Shown here: positions 1-7,783 of the stretch, in pieces
How the letters are laid out: the number at the start of each line of letters is the position of its first letter
Numbering within the stretch: position 1 is the stretch's first letter
Origin: Dawidia soli
GTDB taxonomy: Bacteria > Bacteroidota > Bacteroidia > Cytophagales > Cyclobacteriaceae
Assembly (NCBI RefSeq): GCF_018598185.1
Contig: NZ_JAHESC010000026.1
Span: 1-64,000, forward strand
Length of the DNA stretch: 64,000 nucleotides
Direction of reading: 5' to 3'
Position numbers and translations under genes: made by a program
Notes under the pieces: generated by a model
The model's database searches: none
What the model was told of the DNA's origin: nothing
The model's input: the letters and a program-made list of their open reading frames with translations, nothing else

Positions 1-957
1 CTTAGACGCATGGTCGTGGGGTCGGTGATGTGTTTAAGAGACAGGTTCTATAGCCTCGCCCTGGTTTGTGTGGGGGCCTCTCCCACGGTGCTGGCGCTGG
101 TCTGCTGCCTGTTTTGTTTTGGATTCTTTGCCAACCTGCTGAACATCTCGATCAATACCCAAGCCGTTGTGGTCGAGCGACGCTATCAGCAAAAGCTGAT
201 GGCAACGTTTCACGGACTGTGGAGCCTGGCGGGTTTTGCCGGCGCGGCGCTTGGCGCCTGGATGATGGCGCACGCCGTGCCGCCGGCCCATCATTACATC
301 CTCATCTGCGTCGTCTTCCTGCTGGTGATCAGCACGTGTGCGTTTTACCTCGTATCGCAAGACGATGTGGCGGGCGAGAAGCTGCCGCTCTTTGCCTTGC
401 CTGACCGGGCGCTGATCAGCCTGGGCCTCATTGCCTTTTGCTCGATGATCGCCGAAGGGGCGATGTTTGACTGGAGCGGCGTATACTTTAGTAACGTGGT
501 GCGTGTCGATGCCGCGTATACGGGCCTGGGGTACACCACGTTCATGATCGCGATGGCGGGGATGCGGTTTGTCGCCGACAGGCTTTCCGGCCGGTTTGGG
601 TTGAAGCGCATTTTACAAGCGAGTGGTCTGCTTACCACGGTGGGTTTATTGGTAGCGGTACTCTTTCCTTCCATCCTACCCTCGCTGGCCGGCTTCTTTT
701 TGATCGGCATGGGCGTGTCTTCGGTCGTGCCCCTGGTCTTTAGTGCCGCGGGGAAGTCGAAGACGCTTTCGCCGGGGGTCGCGATCGCGGCGGTGTCTTC
801 GCTGGGGTTTATGGGCATGCTGATCGGGCCGCCGATCATCGGCTTTATTGCCGAGGCTACCAGCTTGCGGATGTCTTTCCTAGCCTTGCTGGTGTTGTCG
901 GTCTCTGTTGTGATCCTTTCTTCGATGATCAGGCGATCTGCGGCTGACACGGAATAA
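1..957 (+). CDS. MFS transporter, 5' end cut by the window edge
   Basis: C-terminal part of a major facilitator superfamily permease of the inner membrane; the substrate is not identifiable. The frame is open to the first base of the window, and the 315 residues from the ATG at position 10 are shorter than the roughly 390-400 of full MFS proteins, so the true start almost certainly lies upstream. The visible part holds eight or nine hydrophobic segments. The stretch NISINTQAV followed by a conserved FHGLWSLAGF motif is typical of a Bacteroidota MFS subgroup often loosely labelled sugar or fucose permease-like. A charged inter-helix loop at RLSGRFGLKR resembles the MFS loop motif between helices 8 and 9. 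The next gene follows after 26 nt on the same strand. Family call is firm; function is open. Confidence 0.88.
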   Translation, partial: LRRMVVGSVMCLRDRFYSLALVCVGASPTVLALVCCLFCFGFFANLLNISINTQAVVVERRYQQKLMATFHGLWSLAGFAGAALGAWMMAHAVPPAHHYILICVVFLLVISTCAFYLVSQDDVAGEKLPLFALPDRALISLGLIAFCSMIAEGAMFDWSGVYFSNVVRVDAAYTGLGYTTFMIAMAGMRFVADRLSGRFGLKRILQASGLLTTVGLLVAVLFPSILPSLAGFFLIGMGVSSVVPLVFSAAGKSKTLSPGVAIAAVSSLGFMGMLIGPPIIGFIAEATSLRMSFLALLVLSVSVVILSSMIRRSAADTE

Positions 958-983
958 TTGAACCGACCTGAACGAACAATTAT

Positions 984-1436
984 ATGAAAACTCTTTTTGA
1001 AGAAGCTACCCGGAACGAATTGATCCAACGGGTCCATTCGCTGCAAGAAGGCAACGAAGCCCTGTGGGGAAAGATGAATGCATACCAGATGGCTAAACAC
1101 TGTACGCTGTGGGATGAATGGGTGCACGGGAGGAATAACCCGGTCTATACCCGCTCCTTTCTCGGGCAGATCTTTGGGAAGTGGGCGTTGAAAAACTCGG
1201 TAAAGGATGGGACGCCGATGCAGCGCAACATCCCGACGTCCCGGGACCTGGTTATACGGGAAACGAGCGGAGACCTGGGGCTTCAGAAAAAGAAGTGGAT
1301 GGAGCTTATCGCGGCCTATGCGTTTTATTCAAACCCGGCCTTCGTACATGACTTCTTTGGGAAGATGACGAAGGAGGAGATTGGGATCTTTGCGTATAAG
1401 CATGCGGATCATCATTTGCGGCAGTTTAATTGCTGA
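984..1436 (+). CDS. DUF1569 (DinB-like fold) protein
   Basis: Small soluble protein of 150 residues resembling the DUF1569 family, which is related to the DinB/YfiT four-helix-bundle superfamily. The N-terminal half has a histidine in an amphipathic helix (QMAKHCTLWDEW) and the C-terminus has HADHHLRQF, the usual position of the metal-binding histidines in this fold. This suggests a divalent-metal-dependent transferase or thiol-related enzyme, but no reaction is known for the family. No signal peptide or membrane segment is visible. The start at 984 sits 26 nt after the MFS gene, so the two may be co-transcribed. Family assignment comes from motif resemblance and could be checked by a profile search. 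Confidence 0.75.
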   Translation: MKTLFEEATRNELIQRVHSLQEGNEALWGKMNAYQMAKHCTLWDEWVHGRNNPVYTRSFLGQIFGKWALKNSVKDGTPMQRNIPTSRDLVIRETSGDLGLQKKKWMELIAAYAFYSNPAFVHDFFGKMTKEEIGIFAYKHADHHLRQFNC

Positions 1437-1501
1437 TTTCCTTACACCGTGCGATACATTTTTCAGGAATATTTATTTCTTGCCGGCTAAATACTCCTGT
1501 T

Positions 1502-2158
1502 ATGAATCGCTATGCGTCTCTGCTTTTGGTTGTTTTGCTAATATTTGGTAGTTGCCTGGGGCGAAAAACACAGGATGAGTCACCTGCTATAGGCGACAGT
1601 TTGGCAGCACCTCGGGAGGTGACTTCGACTATGCCTGACGATACCGTCGTTTATTTATCGGAGGAAACGATGGAAAGCGGTGAAGACGGGTGTGTTTTCG
1701 ATACCAGTACGTATACGTTCACCACGGATAAGCTCAAGGAGTATAAACCAAACATCTCCTACCACTGGGACCGGTGGCAGGCAAAAGCGCGTACAGTACT
1801 GGCTGACGGTGATACGCTATGGCTTCACATAGGCGGGTGCGATCATTTCAGTTACATGGCTACGTTGAGCACTGCCTTGTCGATCAACGACTCTGCGGCG
1901 CTGATGGACAAGACGCGTTGGTTGGCTCGCACGTTCCTGGACAATGGATTTGATACCGGGTATGATGAGATGATCACCAAGAGACAATTTGAACTTGGTA
2001 AGCGCTCAATTCCCGGGAAGGAATATCTTTACAGCGTTATTGAGTCAGACACAGCCGTGGCAAATCATTTCAATGATGGCTTTCGTTTCTATGATGGATT
2101 TTCGTTTACCCGTCATGGGGCGGGTACGCGGATTGAGATTGCGGGGTATATTAATTAG
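1502..2158 (+). CDS. Hypothetical lipoprotein
   Basis: Protein of 218 residues that I do not recognise. The ATG at 1502 is chosen because it opens directly into a lipoprotein signal peptide with a lipobox ending GSC at Cys18; the in-frame ATG at 1430 would add an unlikely 24-residue leader and overlap the previous gene. After the lipid cysteine comes a polar, acidic linker of about 45 residues, then a folded-looking region with two further cysteines (in EDGCVF and GGCDHF) that could form a disulfide in the periplasm. No catalytic motif is evident. It is probably anchored in a cell-envelope membrane. Codon usage looks like that of its neighbours, with a somewhat more AT-rich 5' end. Confidence 0.7.
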   Translation: MNRYASLLLVVLLIFGSCLGRKTQDESPAIGDSLAAPREVTSTMPDDTVVYLSEETMESGEDGCVFDTSTYTFTTDKLKEYKPNISYHWDRWQAKARTVLADGDTLWLHIGGCDHFSYMATLSTALSINDSAALMDKTRWLARTFLDNGFDTGYDEMITKRQFELGKRSIPGKEYLYSVIESDTAVANHFNDGFRFYDGFSFTRHGAGTRIEIAGYIN

Positions 2159-2195
2159 TTGGGAATAATTTTACTATACTATATAAATCCACCAC

Positions 2196-2248
2196 GCCAG
2201 TCTGGAGACTGGCACAATGCCAGGCACGTCCCGATGGCTATCGGGACG
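2196..2248. repeat. REP-like pair of hairpins
   Basis: Two perfect inverted repeats lie 13 nt apart in the gap between convergent genes. The first (2196-2213) has an 8-bp stem GCCAGTCT/AGACTGGC around GG. The second (2227-2248) has a 9-bp stem CGTCCCGAT/ATCGGGACG around GGCT. Such short GC-rich palindromes in an intergenic gap resemble dispersed REP-type elements of Bacteroidota. I see no second copy in this window, so the dispersed nature is inference. They could also slow transcription at the end of the lipoprotein gene. Confidence 0.55.
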
Positions 2249-2323
2249 CCCTCCCTTCGGTTGGAAGACGTCGCGCCAGATGTTGATGTTTGTAAGGGCT
2301 ACGCCCGTACCCTTTGCTGACGC

Positions 2324-2349
2324 AAAAAAAGTTTCTCTCTATGTGAAAC
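2324..2349 (-). terminator. Probable rho-independent terminator of the PorP/SprF gene
   Basis: Read on the minus strand, the bases GTTTC, a 9-nt loop and GAAAC are followed directly by seven T residues. It starts 17 nt after the stop codon of the PorP/SprF-like gene. The stem is only 5 bp, so the terminator may be weak. Confidence 0.5.
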
Positions 2350-2365
2350 ATTCTCCGGCACGTTA

Positions 2366-3379
2366 TCAATCCTTGTTAAACGTTGGGCAGGGTATAAAGC
2401 GTTCTTTTTTACGGGTTTTGACGCGGGTGCCAAGGTCGACTTTGAATTTGAGGGCGATCTCGTGGGCGCCGCCGGAGATGGGGCCCAGGTCGGAGACGGT
2501 GACATCGTAGCTATAGGTGAGCTCCACTTTCTGGAGCTGAAAGCCGAGAATAACTACGACAGCATCCTGACTGATATTATCGCGGACGTTTTGCTTGATG
2601 GGGATGCCGCGGTACCAGAGGCCCAACACGAGGGGTTCGTAGAGGAAGTAGGTACCGATGTCGAGCTGGTCGAAGGTGCCTTGTGTTTTATATACAAACG
2701 ACGGTGCCAGGGCGGCGACGCGGTCTTTCTTAAACAGACCGTGATACAACGGTATGCGCACACCGCCGTGTATCGTGGTCTTGATGGGGATCTGCGCTTC
2801 GCTGTTGAGCAGCGAGCGGTTGGGACGATTGATGTGCGCGGTGGCCATGCCGATCCAGAACTTGCGGCTATAGGCCAGGATGCCGCCGCCGAAGTCGAAG
2901 TACGAGGTGTTCTTGAGGCCCAGGTCCGTGGGGGGCGGCAGGTTGATGCCATCCTGGTCGAACTCGAGCTGTTCATAAAACACCAGGCGGTTATAGTCAA
3001 CGGTACGGAAGCCCACGCCAAAGTTCAACCCCGCTGATAGCAGCCATTTGTCTGAGAGGTGGACCTTATAGGCATACTGGAGGTTGAACTGCGTGGACTT
3101 TAAATTCGCGGAGCCGGCTTTGTCGGCCAGCAGTAAAATGCCCAGCCCGCTGTTGAGGCTGGACAGGTTGTAGTCGTATGAAAAGGCATAGGTCTCGAAA
3201 GCGGTGCTAATGTTGGGCCACTGGTTGCGGTAGTTGGCCATGAAACGGTGGTCTTCGGACGTGCCCGCAAAGGCGGGGTTCAGGTATAGCGGCGCGGCGT
3301 AGTATTGCGAAAACTCGGGATCCTGCGCCTGGGCCGCGAGTGTATAGACTATAGCCAGTATTGTAAAAAATCTTTTCAT
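2366..3379 (-). CDS. PorP/SprF family type IX secretion membrane protein
   Basis: Outer-membrane beta-barrel of 337 residues of the PorP/SprF family. Members work with the type IX secretion system: PorP in gingipain export, SprF in export of the gliding adhesin SprB. The N-terminus is a signal peptide ending AQAQ, followed by the family hallmark DPEFSQYYAAPLYLNPAFAG and then AFSYDYNL and repeated amphipathic strands. Length matches the family norm (about 300-340). It lies 34 nt downstream of a large T9SS adhesin gene on the same strand, the usual genetic pairing, so it likely serves secretion or surface anchoring of that adhesin. A terminator-like hairpin follows the stop. Confidence 0.92.
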   Translation of the reverse strand: MKRFFTILAIVYTLAAQAQDPEFSQYYAAPLYLNPAFAGTSEDHRFMANYRNQWPNISTAFETYAFSYDYNLSSLNSGLGILLLADKAGSANLKSTQFNLQYAYKVHLSDKWLLSAGLNFGVGFRTVDYNRLVFYEQLEFDQDGINLPPPTDLGLKNTSYFDFGGGILAYSRKFWIGMATAHINRPNRSLLNSEAQIPIKTTIHGGVRIPLYHGLFKKDRVAALAPSFVYKTQGTFDQLDIGTYFLYEPLVLGLWYRGIPIKQNVRDNISQDAVVVILGFQLQKVELTYSYDVTVSDLGPISGGAHEIALKFKVDLGTRVKTRKKERFIPCPTFNKD

Positions 3380-3413
3380 GCGGTGCCTGTTATCATTCCT
3401 CTTCTACCCTATC

Positions 3414-6400
3414 CTACCGTAATAAATTGATATCGCCTGTGCGCGTAAACTGCTTACCATCGTCGTACTCGACGGTGATCTTATAGATGTACACATCCTG
3501 CTGGCAGAGCTGCCCCTTATAGTAGCCATCCCATCCCGACTCGGGGTTTGAGCTTTCAAACAGCAGCTGTCCCCACCGGTTGAAGACGAACATCTGGAAC
3601 TTGGTGACGTTACGCATGAGCGGCAGGAACACCTCGTTGTTCGACACATTGGTGCTGCCGGGCCCGGTGCCATTGGGCCGGAAGGCGTTGGGCACAAGCA
3701 ACTGTCCGCGTTTGATGGTTTGCACGGCGTTCGTGACGGAAACGGTGTCCGAGCATCCGCTGGGGTTGTAGGCGATGAGGGTGATGGTAAAGATGCCCTC
3801 TTCGGTATATTTATGCTGCGGTTCTATCTCGGTCGATGTCTGGCCGTCGCCAAAATCCCAGAGGAAGCTGGTCGCGCCGAAGCTGCGGTTGTTGGTATAC
3901 AGCGGCTCGGTGGGGATGTTGAGCACCTTGGGATAGGTGGCAAACTGTGCCGTGGGGCCGTCGTATGCCTCTATGATCTCTGATTTGGTGATATGAACGG
4001 TCTGCCCCAGGGCGTTTGACGCCGAAAGCGTGACCGAGTAGATGCCGGGTTCGAAATAGGTATGGACCGGATTGACGGAAGTCGACGTGCCGCCGTCACC
4101 AAAGTCCCAGACGTAGCTGCCCGGGTCGGCGTATTGCGAGGTGTTGGTGAACTGTACCGTTAAGGGTGAACAGCCTGAGGCGGGGTCATAGGTGAAGTCC
4201 AGTACGGGCGGAACAGGATGAATGGTGACCGTCTCGATATGGTCATCGACGCAATCATTGTCGCGCACGGTCAGCGTAATGGTATAGGTACCAAAGGTCG
4301 CGTACGTGTGCGGCGGCACGTCACGGCCGGTGGCGGTGGTACCGTCGCCGAAGTCCCACCGGTAATCCCACGGGCCGGGAGTACTGGTGTTGGTGACGGT
4401 GACGGTGGCATCGGGCAGTGTTTGTTCGACAGGCAATGCGGTAAAGGAGGCGCTGATGCCGGGGTTTCGTGGGATCAGCACGTTGTGTGTCGTGGGTGGA
4501 CTCGGGCAATTCGCGAAGTTGGTGGTGATAAGCCGGATGACGACGTTTTGGTCTACGGTGGTCGATCGCTGAATGGCATAATCGAGATTATCGCCTGTAG
4601 GGGTGGCCATCACCACGCCGTTGATGGTAATGCGCCAGTTGTAAGCCTGCAAGCCCTTTTGTGTGGCGTCGAGGTGCAGCACGACGGTATCGCATGTATA
4701 CGACACGGTGTCGTAGGTGAAGGCGGACGACGGCACGGGGTTTATGCGGATCGATACGGTCGAGTCGCCATAGCACGTGCTGGGCAACACCGCGCGCAGA
4801 GTGACGGTAAAGTCACGAATGGCCTGGGTCGCGTTTTGAAACTCATAGGTGAATGCGGGCGCGGTGCCGGTACTGACCCAATCCAATTGGCCCGAATCGT
4901 CGGCGACAGTCCAGATATACTCGGACGGGTTCATCGACTGCGTTTCGGTATCGACGGCAAAGTCCACTTCTACCGGCGAGCAGTTGTCGTTGAAGGGCGA
5001 ATAATTGAGGGACACAAAGCCTGCCGCGGGCCCGGGAAATACGGTGATCGTAACCGGTGCCGATACGGAGTCGCAGCCACGGTTTGTGACGGCCCGCAAC
5101 CGCACCCGATACTCGATGTTGACGAGCGTGTTGTTGACAAACTCGCGTGTATACTGACCGTCGAAGCCGGGATCGGTGGGGCGTTGTACGGCGTCTACCA
5201 GGAAGGTGCCGCTGCCGTCGTCAATCTCCCACCGGTATTCCTGAATGGTGGCGGCCTGGCTGGTGGCCGTGTTGGTGAAATTCACCGTCAGGATGCTACA
5301 GCCTGAGAGGCGATCGGCCGTAAAGGTAGAGAGCGGCTTGGGGTCTACAATGATGTTGGGCTTTACCAGCATCACTTCGCAGCCGCTGCTGGTGACGACG
5401 CGCAGGGCGACACGACGTGTACCGGCGGTGGTGTAGGTGTAATCGAATTCTGTTTCATCGTCGAGGGTCGGGTCTTTATCAAAGGTGCCGTCGTACTCCA
5501 TATCCCACTCACGCACGGTGATGCCTTCTGCCAGGATCGGATCGAGCGTGGTGGCATCTATAAAATGTGTAGCAATACCCAGGCAGACGCGGTTGAAGGT
5601 AAAGTCGGGTTTTGGTTTTTCGTATACGCGTATCGTGTCCGTGTCTTCGGTCGTACAAAGGGTTACGTTGTCACGCACGGTGAGTCGTACACGGTAAACG
5701 CCGGGGGTTGTAAAGGTGCGATCGAACGGGCCGAGCAGCGTTGTTGAAAAACCACCGCCGGTGGGCGATTCCAGGATCAGGGCTCCCGTGGCGTCAAAGA
5801 ACTCCCAGCGTCGCCCTGTCGTGGCCGTGGCCGTGCCGGTGGAGATATCGGTGAAGCGTACGTCGAAGTTGGTGAACGGTGCTGCGGCTTCCTGGCAGAA
5901 GTCCGTCGTTGCCAGCGGCCCGTTGGTCGCCGGATCGATCAGGCCTATGGCCGCTACGAGCGACGGCGTGATGTTTACGGTGTGGGTAATTTCAGCTTCA
6001 CACGTTCCCTGCGCCGAGTTATTGCGAACACGCAGGCGGACGAGCTTTGTCCCCCCGGTGGGATAAGAATAAACCGGATTCGCGTCGGTGCTGGTTTCCA
6101 GCAACGTGGTACCGGCTGCGTCGTCGTAAAACTCCCAGGTATACCCGAAGTTTCCGGAACCGGTGGTCTGGTTACGGAAAAAGATGTCTTCGTCGATGCA
6201 GAAGTTAGTCGTCGTGACGCCGGCGGCGTTGCGCGTAAAGAAGGCAGGCACGGGGGCGGCCACAATCTGCACATAGCCACGGGTAACGATAGCGTCTTCG
6301 TAGTTAGGATTGGCGTTGCTGCCATTCCAGGGATTGCATACGTTCCAATTAAACATCGTGACTTCAAAGCGATTACCTACTGCGTTGGCCGCGTCGGCGG

Positions 6401-7190
6401 GTGCGTTCATCGGTAATGATACGGAGATGGGCGCGTCGGCCGGTACAGGTACTATGTCTACGGGACCGAAGTACGCGGCTGTTACGGGGAGTACCGTGCC
6501 GCGGGTCTGTGGGCTTACCAGGTTGCCGGTGGCATTGGTGAGTGGCTGTGCACCGCCGTCGGTCAGTGTGAGATTGCGAATGGTAGCGGCAGGGTTGTGG
6601 TTGGTGCCATATACAAACTGCACGTGGCGTGCCGCACGGTTGGGCACGTCGGGCTCGACCTGGATGTTACAATTAAATTCGGAAGCGTCGCGGAAGACGG
6701 CATCGACGACGGGGTTGTTGTAACACACATTCCAGTTTTCCGGCGCCATCTCTACCTGACCATTCCCCTGATCGTCCGTGCTCCAAAAGAATGCACTCTG
6801 ACGCTGGATCGATGTCGGGCAAACGGCACCATTGATAACAATGTAGGCTGTGGGGATAATGCTACAATCGTTGTTGGTGTTGTAGGTAAAGTTCGCGTCT
6901 GCGGTAAATTCCGTATTACCGGCACCGACACTTAATCCGTTGCCTACGTTAACAAGTGTCGTAGAGTTTGCCGGGTCATTCCATTCATAGAGGATGGCGA
7001 TGGCGTTAGGATCTTGCGGCGTGGAGAAGGAATACGTTACGAGGAATTGTGTTACCGACACGGGCGCGCAGTCCTGATCCGTATCGAAATCTACGGAAAT
7101 TGTCGGGCGTAGCTGATTACACTGCGCATGCGCATGGTACACTGCCCCACAAAACAAAAAAAGAGAGAGTAAAGCTTTTTTTAAATCCAT
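3414..7190 (-). CDS. Large PKD-repeat adhesin with gliding-motility/T9SS type B C-terminal domain
   Basis: Secreted protein of 1258 residues. The start at 7190 opens directly into a signal peptide (MDLKKALLSLFLFCG...HAHAQ); the in-frame ATG at 7211 would add seven non-hydrophobic residues. The body is a tandem array of Ig-like modules, including two clear PKD modules with WDFGDG near residues 950-1060 (YRWDFGDGTT and YVWDFGDGGT) and a third (FLWDFGDGQT) near 1130. The C-terminal 75 residues carry the conserved domain NVTKFQMFVFNRWGQLLFES...GWDGYYKGQ...GDINLLR, the T9SS type B sorting signal seen in SprB-like proteins. It is expected to be exported by T9SS and displayed on the surface or released, with adhesion as the likely role. 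The PorP/SprF-like gene follows 34 nt downstream. Ligand unknown. Confidence 0.9.
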   Translation of the reverse strand: MDLKKALLSLFLFCGAVYHAHAQCNQLRPTISVDFDTDQDCAPVSVTQFLVTYSFSTPQDPNAIAILYEWNDPANSTTLVNVGNGLSVGAGNTEFTADANFTYNTNNDCSIIPTAYIVINGAVCPTSIQRQSAFFWSTDDQGNGQVEMAPENWNVCYNNPVVDAVFRDASEFNCNIQVEPDVPNRAARHVQFVYGTNHNPAATIRNLTLTDGGAQPLTNATGNLVSPQTRGTVLPVTAAYFGPVDIVPVPADAPISVSLPMNAPADAANAVGNRFEVTMFNWNVCNPWNGSNANPNYEDAIVTRGYVQIVAAPVPAFFTRNAAGVTTTNFCIDEDIFFRNQTTGSGNFGYTWEFYDDAAGTTLLETSTDANPVYSYPTGGTKLVRLRVRNNSAQGTCEAEITHTVNITPSLVAAIGLIDPATNGPLATTDFCQEAAAPFTNFDVRFTDISTGTATATTGRRWEFFDATGALILESPTGGGFSTTLLGPFDRTFTTPGVYRVRLTVRDNVTLCTTEDTDTIRVYEKPKPDFTFNRVCLGIATHFIDATTLDPILAEGITVREWDMEYDGTFDKDPTLDDETEFDYTYTTAGTRRVALRVVTSSGCEVMLVKPNIIVDPKPLSTFTADRLSGCSILTVNFTNTATSQAATIQEYRWEIDDGSGTFLVDAVQRPTDPGFDGQYTREFVNNTLVNIEYRVRLRAVTNRGCDSVSAPVTITVFPGPAAGFVSLNYSPFNDNCSPVEVDFAVDTETQSMNPSEYIWTVADDSGQLDWVSTGTAPAFTYEFQNATQAIRDFTVTLRAVLPSTCYGDSTVSIRINPVPSSAFTYDTVSYTCDTVVLHLDATQKGLQAYNWRITINGVVMATPTGDNLDYAIQRSTTVDQNVVIRLITTNFANCPSPPTTHNVLIPRNPGISASFTALPVEQTLPDATVTVTNTSTPGPWDYRWDFGDGTTATGRDVPPHTYATFGTYTITLTVRDNDCVDDHIETVTIHPVPPVLDFTYDPASGCSPLTVQFTNTSQYADPGSYVWDFGDGGTSTSVNPVHTYFEPGIYSVTLSASNALGQTVHITKSEIIEAYDGPTAQFATYPKVLNIPTEPLYTNNRSFGATSFLWDFGDGQTSTEIEPQHKYTEEGIFTITLIAYNPSGCSDTVSVTNAVQTIKRGQLLVPNAFRPNGTGPGSTNVSNNEVFLPLMRNVTKFQMFVFNRWGQLLFESSNPESGWDGYYKGQLCQQDVYIYKITVEYDDGKQFTRTGDINLLR

Positions 7191-7240
7191 CCCATTGACC
7201 CGGTTGCACACTTATCCTACCGATCAAAGGCCAGCTATAG

Positions 7241-7330
7241 AACTTGAAGACGGCCGTTAATAGCGAAGCGGGCACAAAAGAAACCTTCACAAACGGCCTG
7301 AAATATTACCTGATCGTCGAACCCGAATAA
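7241..7330 (+). pseudogene. Possible 3' remnant of a lost gene
   Basis: A 29-codon open stretch bounded by TAG at 7238-7240 and TAA at 7328-7330, with no ATG. The translation includes TKETFTNGLKYYLIVEPE, which looks like the last beta-strand and acidic end of a real protein rather than random sequence. No parent family is recognised. It may equally be chance. Confidence 0.25.
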
Positions 7331-7629
7331 TCCGGTGTTAAAGTGCGTGAATGTAAGTCGGATGGTTTAAAAAATCGGGCCGAAACCGATCCCAGGTATA
7401 ACGATGATGTTGAAAGCCTGAACAAATCTTGTCTCGAAACGCGGGCCACTTGTCCGGATTTTATTGGGAAATGTCGCCATCCGGGCATAGAAAGTTGTGA
7501 GCACGACACTAATTCACTTGGTTTTGTGGCGTAAATGGCTAATTTTAGAAACCAGAGGATGGGCCTATGGGAAGATTTTTACAGTATCACGTACGACCTC
7601 TCGTTACTTTCTATAAAAACCGCGTTTCG

Positions 7630-7697
7630 GAGGTTTTACGGGTGGCTAAACCTCTGATGCCGGCCGGTAGCCGTGTGCTACGGCTGGATAAACACCC
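7630..7697 (+). promoter_or_regulatory. Candidate structured RNA leader (two hairpins and a pseudoknot) of susC
   Basis: The leader can form hairpin 1 (GAGGTTT 7630-7636 with AAACCTC 7648-7654, 11-nt loop) and hairpin 2 (AGCCGT 7669-7674 with ACGGCT 7680-7685, 5-nt loop). The loop of hairpin 1 contains GGGTG (7640-7644), which is complementary to CACCC at 7693-7697, giving a possible pseudoknot. This lies 87 nt before the susC start. It does not match the consensus of any riboswitch I know, including cobalamin, TPP and SAM types. Pairing is seen in the sequence; function is inference. Confidence 0.35.
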
Positions 7698-7783
7698 ACG
7701 AGTCCCCGCCTTTTCTTACGGAAGATACTTCGTAATCAACACAGCGTTTTTTTACCAATTTACTCATTACCATACCTAACAGC

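Larger units (their letters stand above)
7212..7783. other. 572-bp gene-free interval upstream of susC
   Basis: Divergent interval between the PKD adhesin and the susC-like gene. At 7241-7330 an open stretch ending TFTNGLKYYLIVEPE and a TAA reads like the tail of a degraded gene. At 7630-7697 the plus strand can form two hairpins and a pseudoknot (separate entry). Small open frames at 7343-7534 and 7567-7779 (plus) and 7306-7509 (minus) show no protein-like composition and are not called. No convincing TAnnTTTG promoter box was found. Confidence 0.5.

Noticed and set aside
345-1127. Minus-strand open frame over the MFS gene and the DUF1569 gene
   Set aside because: Overlaps two plausible genes on the plus strand and has low-complexity, Ser/Thr/Pro-rich composition.
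4218-5306. Long plus-strand open frame of 362 codons inside the PKD adhesin gene
   Set aside because: It is antisense to a clear adhesin gene, has a G/H/V/R-rich composition typical of a shadow frame, and shows no domain.
7523-7547. TTTG and TAATTTTA as a susC promoter
   Set aside because: The spacer is 13 nt instead of about 19, and the -7 box has A in place of the final G.
7567-7779. Small plus-strand frame directly upstream of susC
   Set aside because: It covers the hairpins of the leader, has no family resemblance and no promoter box at a sensible distance.
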